A stretch of 64,000 nucleotides of DNA from Lunularia cruciata (GCA_948567375.1 OX419761.1:59743089-59807088), one strand, 5' to 3'; positions 49,082-60,532 are shown, counted from the first letter of the stretch. Translations and numbers: made by a program. Notes: generated by a model not told the origin, from the sequence alone.

Positions 49082-51920
49082 ATGTCGGGATTGGCAGGCA
49101 GCGGTGCTTGCGCAGCTGTTGCACTAACACTGTCAACGAAAACTAGAGCTTTTTGCCGTATTCCCGACAGAAGAGTAGTAGTGAGTCGAGGGAGAGGTGG
49201 ACAGGCTTACGCGGCCTTGCGAAACGTCCATCATGCTACCCCTGCAGTTAGCTCCAGGAGAATTTCCGTCGGATTTGCAGCGGTTAATGAAGTGAAATCC
49301 AGCGCGGAGCGCGAATTAGGTTCGACCTTATCCCTGTTATCAATTCTATTAGCGAATTAGAGACTGGCAATTTTGGGAGGAAATAGTGGCAATTTAAACC
49401 TGGAACAAGGATGAACTGAATTTGAAAGATTGTCTATAGAACTGAAGTATTTTAGTTCGTGAGTCTCACATACGACCTGATCAAATACAGAATTTTACAG
49501 CTTAAGGAAAAGTGTCAACGAGTTTGCCTCGCATGTCGAGGAGGTAGTTTCGTCGGCTGGATTGGAAGGTCTGGAAGCGTCTGTTTCCGACCTGGAGCAC
49601 CAGGCTGGCCAGAGCGATCTGTGGGATGATCCTTCCCGTGCCCAGTTGACTCTCTCAAATCTTTTGGACGCTAAGACCGAACTTTCGACTCTCAGGAGCT
49701 TTCAAACAAAGGTAAACTTACTCCACTGCAGTAGCTCCATTCCTTTCTAGGCTCAACTCCTTGCCTTGCAGACTTTGACTTCTGGGGCTGACATCTCTGC
49801 TGCTATATGATATTAATTATCGTTGCGATGGGTGTCAAGTTCGTTCAATGCTGATAAGGCTAATTGAGAATCATGGGTGCAACGAGAGTGCTGGTTATCG
49901 GATCAGGGGTGAAGAAATTTTCTTGTTCACGAGATCAGGTCTTTGAATGAGTTTGCAGTCTTCTCATCCTTCCTGCACTGCGTGTGTTATCTACGGGACA
50001 TAGGTGGAAGATGCTCAGATGATCATCGATCTATTAGAGGACTCAGATGGTCGAGATGCTGAACTGTTAGAGGAATTGAATGCCATTGTTCGCTGGCTTC
50101 GCATTGCAGTTGACCGCTATGAAATGACGAAACTTCTGTCAAGGCCATATGACAAGAAGGGTGCTCGATTGACAATCTCAGCTGGGGCCGGAGGAACCGA
50201 TGCCCAGGTCTCTTGCCCTTATTCTTTGATTTTCTTTCATCTTTTTGTGAGAAATCTGTGAAAGCGTTTAGAGCGATCTCTTTCTCGCTAAGAGGAGCTG
50301 CAGTTTATTTACACTTTTCTTTCGTCGCTCGGACTCCTTCTTTCAAGAGATAGCATAGATCGTTGTTTTTAGCCGGACCCTTATGTCTAATTTCATATTG
50401 ATTTTTTTTTTTTTTATTTGCAAAGGGAGCCATAAAAATGGCTATTACCTCAAAAGATTTCTATCAATGAATATTACCTAAAGCTGGTGAAACTGGATAG
50501 AAAGTCAGGTTAGAGAGCCGTGTGATGGGCCACTCTCGGTTCGGTTGTTTTTTTTGTTTTTGAGGTCCGAAGGTCTCGACCCGCGGCCTTCGTAGGTAGA
50601 TTAACCACCCTGTAGTATTCCCCCAGACAATACCCAAAGGGTGGTATTTGTCACGCCCTTGCTAGAGATTATTCGTTCCCCACTTCCTAGGGAGCGAAAC
50701 CCGCTTATCCCCGGGAGGGCGAAGACTACGGAAAAGGCCTTACAATTTCCGGGTGAAGAGAAAGCGTGTACTGTAAAAGGCAAGATCAATTAAATGATGA
50801 ATTTGTTTTCTCAGCGCAGGATTGGGCTGAGATGCTCCTTCGCATGTATAGTAGGTGGGCAGACCAAAATCAATACAAGACGAAAGTAGTGGACATGTCT
50901 CCAGGCGAGGAGGCTGGTATAAAATCTGCTACTATGGAGGTACAGGGGCCATATGCTTATGGTTATCTTACCTGCGAAAAAGGCACTCACCGCCTCGTTC
51001 GACAGTCTCCCTTCAATGCGAAGGGCCTACGCCAGGTAAACGTTAATACCATGAACGGAGTACCAGGTGCTGTGTTCCGGAAAGTGGGTACTGGAGCTAT
51101 GGATGATGTTTAGTAGACGTTATATTTTGTCCCTGTTTACAGATTCAGCGGTCGAGAGTGGAAATCTTCAACCGAGACATGCATTGCCATGGAAGCAGTA
51201 TGTAATGGAGAATTTCTCATCTGTGCAGACAAGTTTTGCTGGGGTGGAGGTAATGCCGATCTTTGAGGATGATGCAATAACTGTGGACATACCTGATTCG
51301 GATCTAGAAATCGGAACCTCACGAGCTGGTGGTGCAGGGGGGCAGAACGTCAATAAAGTAGAGTCTGCAGTCCGAATTACTCATATTCCAACCGGCATTT
51401 CGGTGCGGTGCACAGGTTTTCTCAATCACTTGTGACTCGAAATTGAGTTTTATCATCTGGATGTGGTGCCGAGTTCTTGCTTGATGGCACGGTGTCCAAC
51501 CTCAGAGAGATTCATCCTCAAAAGATGTATACTTAGATACCAGACAGAAGCTGTGGTTTGAGCTTTGGAAGAGCTCATTCTAACATTCTCATATTTCGCT
51601 TTGCAGAGGAACGAAGTCAGTTGCAGAACAAGGCAAAAGCTATGGCCCTTCTTAAGGCGAAGTTGCTAGTTGTAGCTGAAGACCAGAGAGCCTCAGATCT
51701 GAAGGAAATCAAGGGCGATATCGTGAAAGCAGAATGGGGCCAACAGGTCAGAAATTACGTACTCCATCCGTATAAATTAGTGAAGGATGTTCGGACCAGC
51801 GTAGAAACAACCGATGTCACTGCCGTTCTTGGAGGGGAGCTTGAAGTTTTTATGAAGGCTCTACTAAGACAAAGACAAGTAAATGCCTCAGCTGAGACCT
51901 CTCTTTCAAACGAAGTTTGA
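49082..51920 (+). CDS. prfB: Organellar peptide chain release factor 2 (prfB type)
   Basis: It terminates translation at UGA/UAA in organelles by triggering peptidyl-tRNA hydrolysis. Six exons: 49082-49319, 49491-49711, 50004-50207, 50820-51035, 51229-51415 and 51607-51920, phases consistent, giving 459 aa. Residues 1-80 are Ser/Ala/Arg-rich, a transit peptide; resemblance to plant PrfB suggests plastid, but mitochondria cannot be excluded. The RF2 stop-recognition tripeptide is SPF (about 284-286, [16 protein letters not shown]). The catalytic GGQ is at about 330-332 ([21 protein letters not shown]). Exon 2 starts at the earlier of two AGs (AATTTTAC), because only that keeps the frame. No RF2-type programmed frameshift exists. 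The gene appears intact. Confidence 0.93.
50420..50760 (+). pseudogene. Group II intron-like (organellar) relic inside prfB intron 3
   Basis: Near 50495-50546 the intron reads GTGAAACTGGATAG, then GTTAGAGAGCCGTGTGATGGG, then CTCTCGGTTCGGTT. This resembles the region leading into domain V of organellar group II introns (GAGCCGYRYGA...GURCGGUUC). Downstream, 50606-50648 can fold into a stem (ACCACCCT/AGGGTGGT). A run of T precedes it at 50403. It could be an organelle-to-nucleus transfer fragment. The domain V copy is imperfect, so the identification is tentative. Confidence 0.45.
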
Positions 51921-53896
51921 ATTTCGATGTAATTCCGGAAGTGCTTCCTTTGTCATTGTAACCAGATGATCATTTTTCGCTATATTAAAACTTTCATGCC
52001 CTCTTCACTGTTGTTGTACGCAATGCCATGAAATGTATGCCACACACAAAGCCCGAAATGTATGCCGTCGGTATCCACAACTTCCCAGCCGGACGTTTAC
52101 TTTGGCCAATAGTGAGAGAACTCACTGATGACACACTTCTCTCAGTGCCCTACCCCATATCAGCCAGATTACGACAGTCACATTTGCATTATAGGGGTAT
52201 CCCTCAACTTATACTCAACTTGGAATGTAGATCGCATTTGGTATTTCCACCGAGTATGTCCACTTCACAGTGAATCAAGCTCTAGTCGTCTTCTAGAATT
52301 TAAATCACACTGAATTGAATTTATTCCTACGATTATGAGACTCAAAGACAGGACATGAGATGCCATACACTTTAGAGAACCTGCAGCAAGCCTACTATGT
52401 ATTATTAACGCACGTTTGGCATATTCTCCAGGAAGTTACATAATCAAAGCCCGTGAGGGTAGAAGAAAGAGAGTTTTCCGTTTAGCATCAGAGAACCGTG
52501 ATCCGCTTCAGAGAAACAAAAGAAAGTGAACTTAAAATCATCGGATTTGTTGATTCATAAAGATAGGAGTTTTAGTTGCAATAAGATAAACTTTTCTTTA
52601 AGTTTCAATCTCTAATTCTTAACCCATTACGACCATTCGCTTTACCACTACCATTTGTATTTGACAAAGATGTCTTACGTCTCCATAACAATTAGACAAC
52701 GAGGACACAACTAGCTGCATTCGTTATCTTGTCACTTAAACTAGTTGTCTTAGCCCTTAAACTGGTGTTCAGTTGTCATTTGAGGTGGTGTGTTTACTGT
52801 TCCAGTGGTGATGCATTTGATATAGCAAATGATACAATCCAATGCGTCAATAGTCACATCAAATAATCAATAACGGATTGGAAGTATTGTAATCTCTTCT
52901 TACCAACTAACAATAAGATCCATCGTTCATGCCGACGACAGTGACGTTCAATCACCGTTAGTTACATGAAAGGAGTACCATCAACAACTCTCACTATAGC
53001 AGATCTATGAGGTATAGAAAGTAATCACCATCGATGCTTCCTTCACAGTGCTAACTACTGCTGACAGAAAATAAGCTACTGTCGATAAGAACTCTTACTT
53101 TTGAAGTTCTCGTAACTGATCTATTACATTCTTATGCATGTACAAAGAAAGAAAGCCAGGAACAATTGTAATATCAAACTTTACTTCACATTGAAACGTG
53201 GATCTGATAAATGAAGAGGTAAAGTACACTTAAGAAACATAATCAAAATAGATAAATATGATTTTGCATGGAGAATATATTATCCTTTTTACTCTTAGTT
53301 TATGCAATCAATCTTGATAATGATACATTTGAAAGATTTGAAATTATATGCCATACATATACTCCGTTATCCTTTACTTTCCACACCATTTTTTGTCATT
53401 ATCTGCTACTTCTGTATCACGAGAGAGTAAGCGATATTTACGGTAGGAAGGTAGTACACTATGGGGTTTACTCGTCTACTGTGAAATTCTGTAGTAAAAC
53501 CGTAAAATGATTTATGGATGTTCTTTGTGAAAACGTTACAAGGTGTGTGAAAGGTGCCTGGCAAGATTTTACGAAATTAATCATACACTCACTAAATTTA
53601 TTTGTTTACTCGGTGAACTACTCTATCTAAATAATTGGAAAGATCCTTTCAAAATTTTATGAATTCATTCTATTTTGTGTCGAACTTGCTTTACAGAAAT
53701 TTCCCCTTGCTATTTACAAAAGTGTTACCATCCCGTAACTATAAAATAACCTGGAGTTAAAACCTCCTGGTAACCATCATTCACCGTCCGGTCTTCAACC
53801 GGTTCTGTTGCCTCAACTCGGTTAGTGAGCCGTGGAGGCTCGTCAGCAGCATTGGAAGTGGCGGTCATCCCTTGACTCCAGGATGTCTTGTTCTCC
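51921..53896. other. Intergenic region downstream of prfB
   Basis: No gene is recognised. A segment at about 52680-53000 shares a diverged repeat with 55725-55990. The rest is AT-rich, with short ORFs only. Confidence 0.45.
52680..53000. repeat. Diverged dispersed repeat, copy 1
   Basis: It shares with 55725-55990, in the same order, TTAGTTGTC/CTAGTTGTC, CAGTTGTCATTTG/GTTGTCATCTGG, GCATCAACAGTCAC-like, TGACAGTGGC-like and CCATCAACAACTCTCACT. This is an unidentified family. Confidence 0.45.
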
Positions 53897-54023
53897 CTAG
53901 AGACTAGACAACTTCTCCTTGTTCCATTTTCTATTCACAGCCTTCGATTGCAGAGTCCGCACTAACGAGCACCTCACCCCTTTTTCTTTGCGGATGCCAG
54001 ATGATCGAGGATAACTCAACTGC

Positions 54024-54301
54024 ATGCAGGCCGGCTTCCTTGTTTCTAAACACCATTTCGGTTCGGCGATAGTTGCTTCTTGACTTTGTCCTTGACAACT
54101 CTTCCTGACTATTATCTTCGAAAACAAGAGGAAAGGCCGGACAAATTCGTTATCTTCAAGAAATAAGTTCAGCACGGCACCTCCAGCTTCCTCATCTAAA
54201 CACCATTCAGGCTCGGCGACAATTCCTTCCTGAATTCTGCCTTTTGAGAGATGAGAAGAGGAGAGAATGGACAAATTCGTGATCTTCAAGTAGTAAATTA
54301 G
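54024..54301. repeat. Tandem duplication of a unit of about 130-150 bp
   Basis: Two adjacent segments (about 54024-54172 and 54173-54301) share TAAACACCATT(T)C, GGCTCGGCGA/GGTTCGGCGA, TTCTTGAC/TTCCTGA and GACAAATTCGT(T/G)ATCTTCAAG. The minus strand is open across both (53897-54415), giving repeated peptides (VAEPEWCLDEE / IAEPKWCLETR). Confidence 0.7.
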
Positions 54302-54492
54302 GTCCGGCATCCTCAAATTTACTAACTTCCGGGGAACTCGTTCGGGGAACTCTCCCGGAAATTGGGGGCGCACTCTCCAAAGCTCGCCCTCGCCGAATTG
54401 CCAGGTTGAGGTCATCCGGGATCACGTTTCTCGATAACTACCTAACTCAATTTACACATAAGTAAGAGAGGGACCCGCATAAGCATAATAAG

Positions 54493-54526
54493 AATGACGG
54501 GAAGGCCCCATCAAGCCATACAAGGA
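54493..54526 (-). repeat. 3'-end motif of the RLE retroelement family, short copy
   Basis: The minus strand reads CCTTGTATGGCTTGATGGGG followed by CCTTCCCGTCATTC, matching the core of 31166-31199. It is probably the tail of a very short insertion on the minus strand. Confidence 0.5.
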
Positions 54527-54969
54527 TAAAATACTAATTTACCCGCAATTTGCACACAACCTCAACTTACACGCAAGAACATTATGTGATTTTCAACTAA
54601 CACATTCGTTACGAACTAGGACAATCAACTGCCTCGTCGGTCAAGCTTTGGGATAGTGTCAAGTATTTTGGCCAACTTGGGTACCGTTAGATCGAATTGC
54701 CTAAGTTTGGGGTACTGTTAAGTCCTTCTTTCCCCACCCGAATGGTTGCTCACCTCAAGAAGAGAACAATTATAGAATACAGAGAAGTTCTCTCGGGATG
54801 GACAAAAGGAAGACGTGATGTGTGGTATCCAGAAAGCGATGCAGAAAAAACAAATATTGCCGACAATTCATTTGTGGACAAGAAGCAATAGTTTATCGGA
54901 GCATTCAAGATTCTGTGATCGCTGAATCTGAGCAAGAAGGGATCTGTCTCCCCAGAGAAAATGGTTAAA

Positions 54970-55110
54970 GCTGGTTAATGCACCGGTGTACGAGTAATCC
55001 AGGAGAGGGAAAGCAATTGGGGGAACAGTCAAATACACATGCACGAAGCGGGAAGAAATCAAAGGAGGAGATGCACGAGCTTCGTAATCCATGCCGGTGC
55101 ATTAACCAGC
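54970..55110. repeat. 17-bp inverted repeat flanking 107 bp
   Basis: GCTGGTTAATGCACCGG at 54970-54986 and its exact complement at 55094-55110. No target duplication or known MITE end was noticed. Confidence 0.75.
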
Positions 55111-57171
55111 TTGAAGACGAGAAAACCCGGTTACAGCAGGAGGAATAAGTTTATGACAATTTTGGTCTCAAAGAATTAAGAAGTGTAAGAGCTGAGAATG
55201 TGATGGACACTCGCGGAAGAGAAAAACATTCAAATGGAATCGGAAACGGGGAAACCGTCTTTCTTCCAAATGCGAATTGCTATCCCTGGTGTCATGAGGT
55301 GTCCTTCAGAGTCTTCATTTGTTCGGAAGTTTTGAGGTCTTCAGAATTTGCTCGTGAGGAAGAACCTGGCATCTGCGTTTCTACAGGTTGTAAGACGAAC
55401 GATGGAATTTCCAGAGTCTTTACTACCGTAGTATAGCAGCTACGATTTCGCGTTGAAAGGAACCCTGATATCTTTAAAAACTTAGAACTGACCATCATAT
55501 TCGTGAATCCATGCAAACAAGAATTCCATTTACCAAATAAACTCGTCTAATAATGCCAAGACTTCGGTCGATCTCCCATGTTTGATGTTCTAGTACCAGG
55601 TCGGAGCTCCTTTCTTGAAGATGAAACTCCTCTGAGAGGTCAAAGACTGATGATGTCAATCCCCATTACTTGACCATCTCCTACCATTACTTTAAGTAAA
55701 TTGTTCATTGTCTAATCTGCTCTTCCTTGTTTGCTTATCCAGCACAACCAGTTGACTTGATTAGTTGTCGTGCACCTCAAGCTGCTGCTCAATCTCTTGT
55801 TGTCATCTGGTGTGACTACGAACTGATGGATCGCATCAACAGTCACACCAAATACTCGATAATGTATACCTACCAGTTACCCATTGTTCATTGTCCGATG
55901 ACAGTGGCACTCTATAATTGTCAGAGAATGTCAGAGGGCACCATCAACAACTCTCACTGCATGAGATCGCTGCCGTTTATGAAAGTGTTTCCATCAACAA
56001 GGTATTTGCAGACTTCGCCTTCAAGTCCATGGCGGGGCCGGGAATTTCCCTCATTAGATTTAGTCCCATCTTCCTGTCGTAGACAATGTCCATGGGGTAT
56101 GTACTGATATACTCTAAAAGTAGGATTTACTGTCAATTGTTCCACCCCAAGATTCAAGGAGGTCCAAACGAGATAATGAAGAGATGCAGGAAGGGACGAG
56201 ACAAGGCTCAACCGAAGCGGCAAGCACTGAAGATGTGAAGCGACTATCCCAAAAGCGATCTGACCCACAGGCAGATTAACTTCAGGAAATGCAGATGAGC
56301 AGGATTTAGCGTGGAGTCTTGAAGAGGAGCTTCGTTACGGGATTTGGAACAACTTTTTCTAAGGTTATTGTGAATGGTGAGTGACCAAATTTTTCATTGC
56401 TCAAGAAGAATGAGATCACGAGTAGGTGGCTATGCGCTCACATTCTGTTTTCATCTTCTTAGTAGTTACTCACTCGAGAGGGAATGCTAGAAGAAGAAGT
56501 GGACATCTGCCTCTCGGACAACTCTTAGTGCAGTAGGCCGATCGGATTATATCTCCTAGGAGTTGGGATATTCTTCTGTAGTCTATTTCACTATGCGTCC
56601 ATTTTGTTCTTTGGTACCAGGAACTAGAAGGACTACCTTAGACAACACTCTTCATCTAGCACCCCATACTTCTTATGGACATAACTCTAGGTGCCGCTTA
56701 TTCCAACACAATCCCATAAGGGTCTAGGTTCCCCTTGATAGAGCTGCTTCTACTCCTTTGCCACGTCCTTTGCCATCTCTCGACAAGGAACTTACTTTGG
56801 CAGATTGTCTTGTGGAGGATCCTCCTTTGGTTGATTCTCCTATAGAGGATCCTCCTCCCATTATCCCCTTTGGGCCTCCCCTTCCTCCCACTAATGCTCC
56901 TCCTTCTTGGATCAAACACCACCACCTCCACCCATTCTGATCCCCCATTTCTCCAAATCTCTCACCGCCATTGACCACCATCCTTCCTTCAATTACCTTT
57001 AGCACCTCCTCACATTTCAACTCACCAATGACCTATGCAGTCTTGTCTTGATTCCCTATGACTAGCGTGGCAAAATATTGAGGGAAAGCTAGATGATTAC
57101 GGATGAGAGTAGAGGCCACTTCATTGCCTTCCTCCTAGACCCTCTTCATACCTCTAACTACAAGCCACACT
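55111..57171. other. Intergenic region without confident genes
   Basis: It contains copy 2 of the dispersed repeat (about 55725-55990). Around 56750-57120 a minus-strand stretch (RNHLAFPQYFATLVIGNQDK, ELKCEEVLKVIEGR) vaguely resembles LTR-retroelement gag but lacks a decisive motif. Confidence 0.35.
55725..55990. repeat. Diverged dispersed repeat, copy 2
   Basis: Counterpart of 52680-53000, same orientation, about 3 kb away. CACCATCAACAACTCTCACT near its right end is the best-preserved block. Confidence 0.45.
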
Positions 57172-57763
57172 TGTAATACTAGTAATTAGACATATTATCT
57201 AGAGGTGGAAATTGGCTTGGTAATATATGGAAGGATGTTATATGTGATGGACTAAGTAGATCATATAGAGATGTCACCAAAAGAGTACTTCAACTAATAG
57301 GGTAGGAATCAAAAACACCTTGAAAACTTCAGAGCCAATGTGAAGGCCTAACTGATGAATTAGGCCTTGAAAATGAAAAAATCTTTTTCATTGAGGAAGA
57401 AAGCTTAACTTTTCCTTTCATTGTTTGTCTCATCAATAGCTTTCCAATGGTACCTCATCCATGCAATTTGAGCTTCCTATAGGAAAATTCCCTAAAGATT
57501 CCTTTTGGTCAAACTTGTTTGATCAACCAGATGGAACAAGGACCAACATGTCACCCATCCATACAACTAATCTAAGGATGGAGCTTGCCAACATGTCACA
57601 AATCCATGTATCTTATCAAGGGTGGAGCTTCCTTTGAGGGGATACTCTTTGCTATATAATAAAGATAAGGTGCTCCTTTGGGGCATCAAAGTATTGAGTG
57701 TTGAAGCTTTATGTTTTCTCTCTTATGTTTCTTTTGGGGTTCTCATGTCCTCTGAATATAACA
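57172..57763 (+). repeat. Solo-like LTR, diverged A' subfamily
   Basis: It runs from TGTAATACTAG to ATATAACA (592 bp) and aligns with LTR-A landmarks: GGTAATATATGGAAGGATGT, CACCAAAAGAGTACTTC, TTAGGCCTTGAAAATG and TATATAATAAAG. The length matches the 19406-19996 copy. Flanking 5-mers do not match and no PBS follows. Confidence 0.75.
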
Positions 57764-57880
57764 CCACCAAAATCTTACTCTTGGCTACACTCTTTGGACC
57801 CCTTTCAAGCTCTACTCCCATGCCTACCCCATCCTCTCATGTACACTAGGATCTTGAATGCTCCTTTGCCATCTAGTGAG

Positions 57881-58533
57881 TTGTGTGTATATACATTGCT
57901 ACACAATATACAGCATTGTCAACATCATACACTATAGAAACACAAATCACACATAAGTCATACATGAACTCTAAAGTACCACAATAATCAGTTCTTCATC
58001 AACTCAAATCAGATCAATACTTGATCATTTTCTCAACAATCTACCAACAACTAGACATTGATTACAATCAAGCCATACCCACTCTAGCTAAGGGACTCCA
58101 AGTGATGCTTGCCGACTCTCTATCCACCATAATTGGTAACTTGAAGGCTCAAAATCAAAGAAGTGAGCTCTCTAGTATTGCACTTCAAAGGTATACCTTT
58201 GATTTCAATCTAGATCTCCAACCTTAATGGTCCCGTTGACGGCACGACCAATGGTGCAAATGGTGCAAGTGACAATGGGTCCCACCATGTGGTCAATACC
58301 CTAAATATGAAATTTGACCGTCAACAAGTAGTCTATGAGTAACTGCCAAAATACCTTTGACTACCAATACTACTACTCTAGTGTCCAAGCAATCTAGCTT
58401 TGACACCAAAAATGTCATGGCAGTTGTTATGTGTATATACATTGCTACATAACATACATCACCATCAACATCATACACTATAGAAGCACAACTCACACAT
58501 AAGTTATACATGAACTCTAAAGTGCCATAATCA
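57881..58533 (-). mobile_element. TRIM-like element with terminal direct repeats of about 107-110 bp
   Basis: Direct repeats at 57881-57990 and 58427-58533 share GTATATACATTGCTACA and CATCATACACTATAGAA, continuing to GAACTCTAAAGT. On the minus strand the right repeat is followed about 18 nt inside by TGGTGTCAAAGC (58397-58408), a near match to the initiator-Met PBS used by family B. The 436-bp interior has no pol motifs. This fits a terminal-repeat retrotransposon in miniature. LTR ends and target duplication are not resolved. Confidence 0.5.
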
Positions 58534-58699
58534 CCCCACTAGTTGGCGGTTAGGTCCTTCTAACTCCAAATAGCCATTTAATTCAAGTATATTATATACC
58601 CTAAGGTGGGCAAAGATCAAGAGGCTGGGTGCTATCGAGCCCCATTATTTGTTGCATGTTTGCAATCTATATCATATAAAGGGTGAATTAGCTATAGTT

Positions 58700-60108
58700 C
58701 AATTACATCCAAGATATAACCATTATTCCTAAGGAACCACCATGAGGGAAGGATTCAAACATGCCATATGCCATCCTCTTGAACAACTATCACACCCTAA
58801 CATTGTAGTAGCACCACCAGAAGAGCTGCATAACATACTCCATAAGCTTGCACGTACAAGTGCTAAACTTGGGTCCATAGTACGATCAATGTTTAGGAGG
58901 TGGTGTGGCACACAATTGTTCATATGATCCTAACAACACCATATGTCCTTCCAACACAAGGACTCCAAAAGGCAAAACCTCACAAACTCTCAAGATAGTG
59001 CAACATGTAGTGACACCAATTGTCATCGGTGATGTCTTTTGTAGATATACATAGTCACTTGGATGAAATCAACGCACCAATGGTCTATATTCTCCTCATT
59101 GAATAGTAGCATAGTAAGATATCCCTATGTTGAGCTATCACCAAGTTCTCAAAGGCCATTGGCATAATTCTTCAAAAGATCTTTGCCCATTACAAACATG
59201 GACTCACCCATACGTCTCGATCATCCAAGTCCAAAACTATGTACCATCTTGACAAATAGCTGCAAGTAAATCTGGATCTAATCCATAATGTAGAAAGTAA
59301 GGAGAAGAGGATACTAAGGAGAGTTTCCAAATGAACATATAGCACATGGTCAACCAAGGTAAATGGATCCCAATCTCCTAGGTAGGCTCTTTGCAAGCCA
59401 TATTTCTGCAATCTCTCTTCACCGTTTGAACCACTCTCTATACTAAACCATCTATCTTACAGTGATCTCAGAAGGTAGTATGATGATCAATCAAAGCCTT
59501 GTCACATAATACCTAAAACTCATACAAGACCCAAAACTCCTACAAGAACTTTGTACCTTGATCAATCAAAACCTCAATTCTTGCACCAAAATGACTAAGA
59601 ACACAATCCAAGAACAAGTAAATTGTCCCTTAATTGGACTTGGTAAGAAGTACCACCAACTCAATCCACTTGGAGAACTGCTCTACCATCACCAAAACTA
59701 TACCAATGATGTCTCACAAGTCAATGGTAAAGGTCTAGCAAAGTCCAAACTCCAATGGTAACCAAACCCCATGATAGGTAATGAGTGTAACTTAAGTGTA
59801 GGAGCATTAAATGCTGCTCTAACTTGGTCACAAACCACACATCCAGTAGCAAAATAATGTACATTGGTCTATATACTATGCCACCAATGATGACTTTGGA
59901 GTAAGCTATATGTAAGCTTTACTCCAAAATGTCCTAGCTCCTCATGAGCATGACGGACCAATTGTGGTCTTTGAGATACAAGTAGTACTATTGGCACTCT
60001 ACCATCCTCCCATACACAAAGAAGGTGTCTACTCTCCAATTTGAACCGTATGGCTAGCTGAAGAACATGGTTTCTCTCCTTGGCCCCAATTGCACCTCCC
60101 ACAACACC
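58700..60108 (-). pseudogene. Gypsy element C remnant: integrase followed by a PHD finger
   Basis: Minus-strand reading: VPIVLLVSQRPQLVRHAHEELGHFGVKLTYSLLQSHHWWHSI, then TGCVVCDQVRAAFN (integrase HHCC zinc domain), HSLPIMGFGYHWSLDFARPLPLT (core start), decayed core, then YGLQRAYLGDWD. At the end PHHLLNIDRTMDPSLALV leads to CDSCSRGWHMACLNPSLMVVP, the C-x2-C-x4-H-x2-C half of a PHD finger. There are many stops and at least one frameshift. LTR-B2 interrupts it at 60109, so its upstream half may lie beyond the window. It is distinct from the chromodomain families A and B. Confidence 0.65.
58742..58923 (-). pseudogene. PHD-finger domain of gypsy element C
   Basis: CDSC...GWHMAC gives the zinc ligands 5-8 region of a PHD finger, followed by LNPSLMVVP (consensus L-x-P-P-L-x-x-V-P). 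The first Cys pair is reduced to one (LCSSS), and the final W-x-C-P-x-C is mutated. PHD fingers read histone H3 methylation, so it may have guided integration as chromodomains do in chromoviruses; that role is inference. Confidence 0.55.
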
Positions 60109-60178
60109 TGTAACAATATGGAGTTTAGCGACATAGTTAGTAAGGCTAACTAGGTAGAGAATAAACCAAATTAGCCTA

Positions 60179-60386
60179 GAATATTCTAGAAGCATCCAGG
60201 AAGCTTCTTGGGAAGCTTCCCAACTAGTTAAATTGTGCCCCAAGTAGGTAGCTTCTAGAAGCTTCTAACTAGCTTAGCTTGCACGCCAAGTAGACGACTT
60301 CTAGAAAGATGCTTCTTGAGAAGCTTCCTAGTTAACTTGGCTTGCACTCTAAGAAAGTGGCTCAAGGAAGCTTCTTGAGAAGCTTC
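60179..60386 (+). promoter_or_regulatory. Heat-shock-element-like pentamer array in LTR-B (B2)
   Basis: GAATATTCTAGAA at 60179-60191 and TTCTAGAAGCTTC at 60253-60265 are perfect three-pentamer arrays. Further GAAGCTTC pairs start at 60200, 60212, 60320, 60367 and 60379. The arrangement parallels that of B1, although the two LTRs have diverged elsewhere. Confidence 0.6.
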
Positions 60387-60407
60387 TCAAGGGCTTTGTA
60401 TGCTATC

Positions 60408-60415
60408 TATAAATA
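60408..60415 (+). promoter_or_regulatory. TATA box of LTR-B (B2)
   Basis: TATAAATA about 22 bp after the last GAA/TTC pair, as in B1. Confidence 0.6.
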
Positions 60416-60520
60416 CCAAAGCCAAAGCTCATGCTAGTGATTTGGAGTTTTCCCTCATTCAAGTGTCCCAATGTGAGTTTCCATTCTCCTATTTCTCTCC
60501 TTGGTCTTGGTCTTTTACAT

Positions 60521-60532
60521 TGGTATCAAAGC
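60521..60532 (+). other. Primer binding site of B2
   Basis: TGGTATCAAAGC, one base after the LTR. It is one mismatch from the initiator tRNA-Met complement found in A1 and A2. Confidence 0.88.

Larger units (their letters stand above)
60109..60519 (+). repeat. 5' LTR of B2 (about 411 bp)
   Basis: TGTAACAATATGGAG to CTTTTACA, aligned with 15613-16036. It is slightly shorter because one GAAGG/AGCTTC unit present in B1 near 15765 is missing. Confidence 0.92.

Noticed and set aside
49082..51920. Bacterial RF2-type autoregulatory +1 frameshift at an early UGA
   Set aside because: The N-terminal exons are in frame by splicing, and no in-frame UGA with an upstream Shine-Dalgarno-like sequence is present.
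56724..57120. Ty1/copia gag on the minus strand
   Set aside because: Only a faint resemblance (FATLVIGNQDK, CEEVLKVIEGR), with no zinc knuckle, PBS or LTR pairing.
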